Origin: Pseudomonadota bacterium
Lineage (GTDB): Bacteria > Pseudomonadota > Gammaproteobacteria > Steroidobacterales > Steroidobacteraceae
Length of the DNA stretch: 7,534 nt
Direction: 5' to 3'
NCBI GenBank assembly: GCA_021815905.1
Contig: JAKAZP010000123.1
Span: 1-7,534 of the forward strand
Shown here: piece after piece, positions 4,498 through 7,534 of the stretch
Layout of the letters: every line of letters begins with the position of its first letter
How positions within the stretch are numbered: position 1 is the stretch's first letter
Notes under the pieces: model-generated
What the model was told of the DNA's origin: nothing
What the model saw: only the letters and a program-made list of their open reading frames with translations
Databases searched by the model: none
Translations under genes and position numbers: made by a program

Positions 4498-5745
4498 GTG
4501 AGCAAGCGTCGTGTGGTCGTGACCGGCTTGGGACTGGTGTCGCCGGTGGGCAGCGCCGTGGAGACGGCCTGGCAGGCCATTCTCGCGGGCACGAGCGGCA
4601 TTGGACCGATCACGCGCTTCGACGTCTCCGCCTTTCCGGTGCGCATCGGGGGCGAGGTCAAGGGGTTCGAGCCGAGCCGCTACTTCAATACCAAGGAGCT
4701 GCGGCGCATGGACGACTTCATGCACTACGGCGTCGCAGCCGGCATCCAGGCGGTCGAGGACTGCGGGATCGATTTCTCGCGTGCCGATCCGACCCGCTGC
4801 GGCGCGGTGTGCGGCGCGGGCATCGGCGGACTCGGCACCATCGAGAGCGAGTACGGCGATTACCTGAAGACCGCCAATCCCCGCAAGATCTCGCCCTTCT
4901 TCGTGCCCGCCACCATCATCAACATGATCGCGGGACACCTCTCGATCAAGTACGGCTTGAAGGGACCCAACCTCGGCGTGGTCACGGCCTGTACCACCTC
5001 GACGCACGCGATCGGACTCGGTCTGCGCACGATCCAGTACGGAGATGCCGATTTCATCGTGGCCGGAGGCGGTGAGATGGCCACCACGGTCTGCGGTCTC
5101 GGCAGCTTCGCCCAGGCGAAGGCGCTCTCGATGCGCAACGACGCGCCGGCTCAGGCGAGCCGCCCCTGGGACCGCGACCGGGACGGTTTCGTCCTGAGCG
5201 ATGGGGGCGGGGCGGTGGTGCTCGAGGAGCTCGAGCACGCGCGCGCGCGCGGCGCCCGCATCTACGCCGAGCTCGTCGGATTCGGGATGAGCGGCGACGC
5301 TTATCACATCACGCTCCCACCCCCGGACGGCGAGGGCGCGCGGCTCGCGATGACCCACGCGATGAAGGACGCCGCGCTGAATGCTTCGGACGTGCAGTAC
5401 GTGAATGCGCACGCGACCTCGACCGAAGCCGGCGACAAGGTCGAGACCGTCGCCATGAAGCGAGCCTTCGGCGAGCATGCGCGACGGCTCGCCGTGAGCT
5501 CGACGAAGTCCATGACCGGACACCTCCTCGGCGCCGCCGGAGTGCTCGAGGCGATCTTCTCGATCCTCGCCATTCGCGATCAGGTGGCGCCCCCCACCAT
5601 CAACTACGCGACGCCGGATCCGGAGTGCGACCTCGACTATGTGCCGAACCAGGCCCGGCCGATGAAGATCGACGTGGCCCTGTCGAACTCCTTCGGCTTC
5701 GGGGGCACCAACGGCTCGGTCATCTTCCGGCGCTTCTCGGGCTGA
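4498..5745 (+). CDS. fabF: 3-oxoacyl-ACP synthase II FabF
   Basis: Condenses malonyl-ACP with acyl-ACP to extend the chain by two carbons, releasing CO2; a cytosolic homodimer of the thiolase fold. Seen: 415 residues (E. coli 413). The N-terminus MSKRRVVVTGLG read from GTG 4498 is identical to E. coli over the first 12 residues, which fixes the start. Catalytic Cys165 (TACTT), His305 (NAHATST), Lys337 (SSTKSMTGH) and His342 are all present, with a constant +2 shift from E. coli Cys163, His303 and His340. The C-terminal SNSFGFGGTNGSVIF is complete. GAGGCAGG at 4483-4490 can serve as the ribosome binding site. Ala306 replaces the more common Gly of NAHGTST, a variant I recall from mitochondrial-type enzymes, so probably harmless. 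It lies 125 bases after acpP and 28 before pabB. FabB is less likely given the match to FabF. Confidence 0.97.
   Translation: MSKRRVVVTGLGLVSPVGSAVETAWQAILAGTSGIGPITRFDVSAFPVRIGGEVKGFEPSRYFNTKELRRMDDFMHYGVAAGIQAVEDCGIDFSRADPTRCGAVCGAGIGGLGTIESEYGDYLKTANPRKISPFFVPATIINMIAGHLSIKYGLKGPNLGVVTACTTSTHAIGLGLRTIQYGDADFIVAGGGEMATTVCGLGSFAQAKALSMRNDAPAQASRPWDRDRDGFVLSDGGGAVVLEELEHARARGARIYAELVGFGMSGDAYHITLPPPDGEGARLAMTHAMKDAALNASDVQYVNAHATSTEAGDKVETVAMKRAFGEHARRLAVSSTKSMTGHLLGAAGVLEAIFSILAIRDQVAPPTINYATPDPECDLDYVPNQARPMKIDVALSNSFGFGGTNGSVIFRRFSG
5238..5251. repeat. (CG)7 alternating run within fabF
   Basis: Fourteen bases of strict CG alternation, coding for part of HARARGAR in FabF (about residues 248-254). 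It is a slippage-prone and Z-DNA-prone tract by sequence, but the reading frame is intact here. Arg/Ala codons GCG and CGC in GC-rich DNA explain it. Confidence 0.6.
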
Positions 5746-5773
5746 GGGCGGCCCCGCGCGCCTCCCCGACGAT

Positions 5774-7183
5774 TTGGTTGTGCGCGAGCTGCCGCTTCCC
5801 GCGGCCGCATTGCGCTCGCTCGCGGCGCTCCATCCCGAGCGCTACCCCGTGCTGCTCGACAGCGCCACGGACGGTCCCCTGGGTCGCTTCAGCATGCTCG
5901 CCGCCGGCCCGATCGGGGCGCTCTGGCTCGATGCCGGCGGACGGCTGTGCGCCGAGGGGGCGATCGCCCCGGGCGCTTCGGCGGGCGCGGGTTTTCTCGG
6001 CGCGCTCGAGCGCTGCTGGGCCGAGACCGCGGTGTGCCGGGAGCGACCCTCGACAGACGCCTCGGCGCTTCCCTTCCGTGGAGGCTGGATGCTTTTCCTC
6101 GGCTACGAGGTGGCGGCCGAAATCGAGCCGGGGCTCTCATTGCCGCGCGCGGCGCTTGCCGCGGGCGCGTTCGCACTGCGGGTGCCGTGCGCGCTGGTGC
6201 AGGACCGGGTGAGCGGCAGAGGCTGGGCGCTCGCCGAGCGCGCCCACGCCCGCGAGCTCGAATGGATCGAGCGTGAGGCGCGGGACGCGGCGCTTGCCGC
6301 GCCGGCCCGCGCGCTCATCCCGCCGCCGGTCCCCGCGCGTCTGGAGGAGGAGGACGCGAGCGCCTATCTCGCTCGAGTGCTGCGCGGCAAGGAGTACATC
6401 CGGGCGGGCGACATCTATCAGACCAACCTCTCCCGTCGCTGGAGGGCGCACCTTGCGGGGGAAGTGGACGTGGGCCGGCTCTACGAGCGGCTGCGCGGGG
6501 TCAATCCGGCGCCGTTCGCCGCGCTCGCCCAGTGGCGCGGGACGACGATCCTGAGCTCATCGCCCGAGCGGCTGCTGCGCGTCACGGGCAATCGGATCGA
6601 GACGCGTCCCATTGCCGGCACGCGGCCCCGCAGCCGCCGCCCGGGGGAGGACGCGACGGAATCCGCCGCCCTCGTGGCGCATCCCAAGGAGCGCGCGGAG
6701 CACATCATGCTGATCGATCTCGAGCGCAACGATCTCGGCCGGGTGTGTGAGCCGGGGACGGTGCGCGTGCCGGAGCTCATGGCGATCGAGTCCTACGCCC
6801 ACGTGCATCACATCGTCTCGAGCGTGGTCGGAACGCTGCGCGCGCAAGCGACTGCGCTCGATGCGCTGCGCGCGGTGTTTCCCGGGGGCACCATCACCGG
6901 CTGCCCGAAATATCGCTGCATGCAGGTCATCGCCGAGCTCGAAGGCGCCGGCCGGGGCGCCTACACCGGGTCCCTCGGGTATCTTGGACGCGATGGGCAG
7001 ATGGACATGAACATCCTGATCCGCACGATGACGCTGTCGGGACGCACCGTCGAGCTGCGAGCCGGCGCCGGCATCGTGGCCGATTCCGACCCGGAGCGCG
7101 AGCTCGAGGAGACCCGCGCGAAGGCTCGCGGCATGCTCGCGGTCTTCACCGGCGAATCGCCGCAGGCGGGAGGACACGCGTGA
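5774..7183 (+). CDS. pabB: Aminodeoxychorismate synthase component I (PabB)
   Basis: Converts chorismate plus ammonia to 4-amino-4-deoxychorismate for p-aminobenzoate and folate; ammonia normally comes from the PabA glutaminase, not encoded here. Seen: 469 residues from TTG 5774 or 467 from GTG 5780; neither has a Shine-Dalgarno sequence, which suggests low expression. The N-terminal half is divergent (LLDSATDGPLGRFSML). The C-terminal chorismate-binding domain starts near 193: KEYIRAGDIYQTNLSRR, SSSPERLL (Glu265), TRPIAGTRPR (278-286), KERAEHIMLIDLERNDLGR (Glu309), HHIVSSVVG, FPGGTITGCPKYRCMQVIAELE (Pro370 region), and the metal-site Glu446 in ELEETRAKAR. Ala281 stands where E. coli PabB has the nucleophilic Lys274, so the motif is of the TrpE type. 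Position between fabF and pabC favours PabB; anthranilate synthase is the alternative. It overlaps pabC by four bases. Confidence 0.88.
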   Translation: MVVRELPLPAAALRSLAALHPERYPVLLDSATDGPLGRFSMLAAGPIGALWLDAGGRLCAEGAIAPGASAGAGFLGALERCWAETAVCRERPSTDASALPFRGGWMLFLGYEVAAEIEPGLSLPRAALAAGAFALRVPCALVQDRVSGRGWALAERAHARELEWIEREARDAALAAPARALIPPPVPARLEEEDASAYLARVLRGKEYIRAGDIYQTNLSRRWRAHLAGEVDVGRLYERLRGVNPAPFAALAQWRGTTILSSSPERLLRVTGNRIETRPIAGTRPRSRRPGEDATESAALVAHPKERAEHIMLIDLERNDLGRVCEPGTVRVPELMAIESYAHVHHIVSSVVGTLRAQATALDALRAVFPGGTITGCPKYRCMQVIAELEGAGRGAYTGSLGYLGRDGQMDMNILIRTMTLSGRTVELRAGAGIVADSDPERELEETRAKARGMLAVFTGESPQAGGHA

Positions 7184-7534
7184 GGGCAGCGCCGGAGGCA
7201 CGGCCGATCTCGGCGCTGCTCATCGACGGCGCCCCGGGGGCCGGGGTCTCGGCGCTCGACCGGGGACTGCATTTCGGCGACGGGCTGTTCGAGACCATCG
7301 CCTGTGTCAACGGCCGACCGCGCTGCCTCGCGCTGCACCTCGAGCGGCTCACGCTCGGCTGCAGCCGACTCGGCATCGCGCCGCCGACGGGTGCCTTGCG
7401 GGAGGAGGTCGAGCGGCTCGCCGCTGCGGCGCAGCGCTCGATCGTCAAGGTCATCCTGACACGGGGGGCGGCGCAGGCGCGCGGCTACGCCGTCACCGGC
7501 CGGGAGCAGCCGACGCGAATCGTGATCCGTTATC
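7180..7534 (+). CDS. pabC: Aminodeoxychorismate lyase PabC (3' end beyond window)
   Basis: PLP-dependent class IV aminotransferase-fold enzyme that eliminates pyruvate from aminodeoxychorismate to give p-aminobenzoate, using the product of the upstream gene. Seen: GTG start at 7180 in the GTGA overlap with the pabB stop, with a strong GGGAGG at 7168-7173. 118 residues are visible. Family blocks: SALDRGLHFGDGLFETI (22-38), LHLERLTLGCSRLGI (53-67), and IVKVILTRGAAQARGY (91-106), which parallels LKVVISRGSGGRGY of E. coli PabC. The catalytic PLP lysine (Lys159 in E. coli) lies beyond the window edge, so activity cannot be judged. A D-amino acid or branched-chain aminotransferase shares the fold, but the coupling to pabB settles the call. 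In related genomes mltG and tmk usually follow. Confidence 0.93.
   Translation, partial: MRAAPEARPISALLIDGAPGAGVSALDRGLHFGDGLFETIACVNGRPRCLALHLERLTLGCSRLGIAPPTGALREEVERLAAAAQRSIVKVILTRGAAQARGYAVTGREQPTRIVIRY

Noticed and set aside
5407..5424. FabF NAHATST instead of NAHGTST as an inactivating change
   Set aside because: Ala at this place is recalled in working mitochondrial-type 3-oxoacyl-ACP synthases, and all catalytic residues are present.
4342..5523. Minus-strand open frame of 393 codons opposite fabF
   Set aside because: Same shadow effect; FabF on the plus strand has all its catalytic residues.

Overview
The window comes from a high-GC bacterium, almost certainly a gammaproteobacterium. 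The grounds are the fabD-fabG-acpP-fabF cluster with close matches to E. coli motifs, the pabB-pabC pair directly after fabF, and a type II secretion (T2SS) pseudopilin operon in the order G-H-I. I recall fabF-pabB-pabC from Xanthomonas-like genomes, but the exact lineage cannot be fixed from this sequence. No CRISPR array, tRNA, rRNA or insertion sequence was seen.

Left part (1 to 1504, minus strand): gspG, gspH and gspI, tightly overlapping. gspG is the first gene and gspI runs off the left edge. They encode the major pseudopilin and two minor pseudopilins of a T2SS, which moves folded proteins across the outer membrane.

Middle (1505 to 2087): at first sight an empty 580-bp gap, but it holds the most interesting object in the window. 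Read across two frames on the plus strand, it encodes recognisable pieces of a rhombosortase (rrtA), the rhomboid-family intramembrane serine protease that processes GlyGly-CTERM proteins, which are themselves exported by T2SS. The Ser motif (GSSGVLHG) and the His motif (VDAHLYGALGG) are present at nearly normal spacing. The reading frame is broken by a TGA, an extra G in a G5 run, and apparent loss of the segment that should carry the conserved W-R-x-x-T-G-H region. It looks like a decaying rhombosortase gene divergent from gspG, with a 15-bp palindrome between them.

Right part (2088 to 7534, plus strand): fabD, fabG, acpP and fabF form the type II fatty acid synthesis core: malonyl loading onto ACP, ketoreduction, the carrier protein itself, and chain condensation. 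pabB and pabC follow (p-aminobenzoate branch of folate synthesis), overlapping by GTGA; pabC runs off the right edge. The plsX and fabH genes that usually precede fabD are absent, and fabD has its own consensus TATAAT box and a full AGGAGG ribosome binding site. acpP is set apart from fabG by a strong terminator-like hairpin with a T6 tract and a candidate promoter whose start point falls inside that hairpin. A perfect 16-bp palindrome separates acpP from fabF. The predicted PabB has Ala where E. coli PabB has its catalytic Lys (PIAGT instead of PIKGT).
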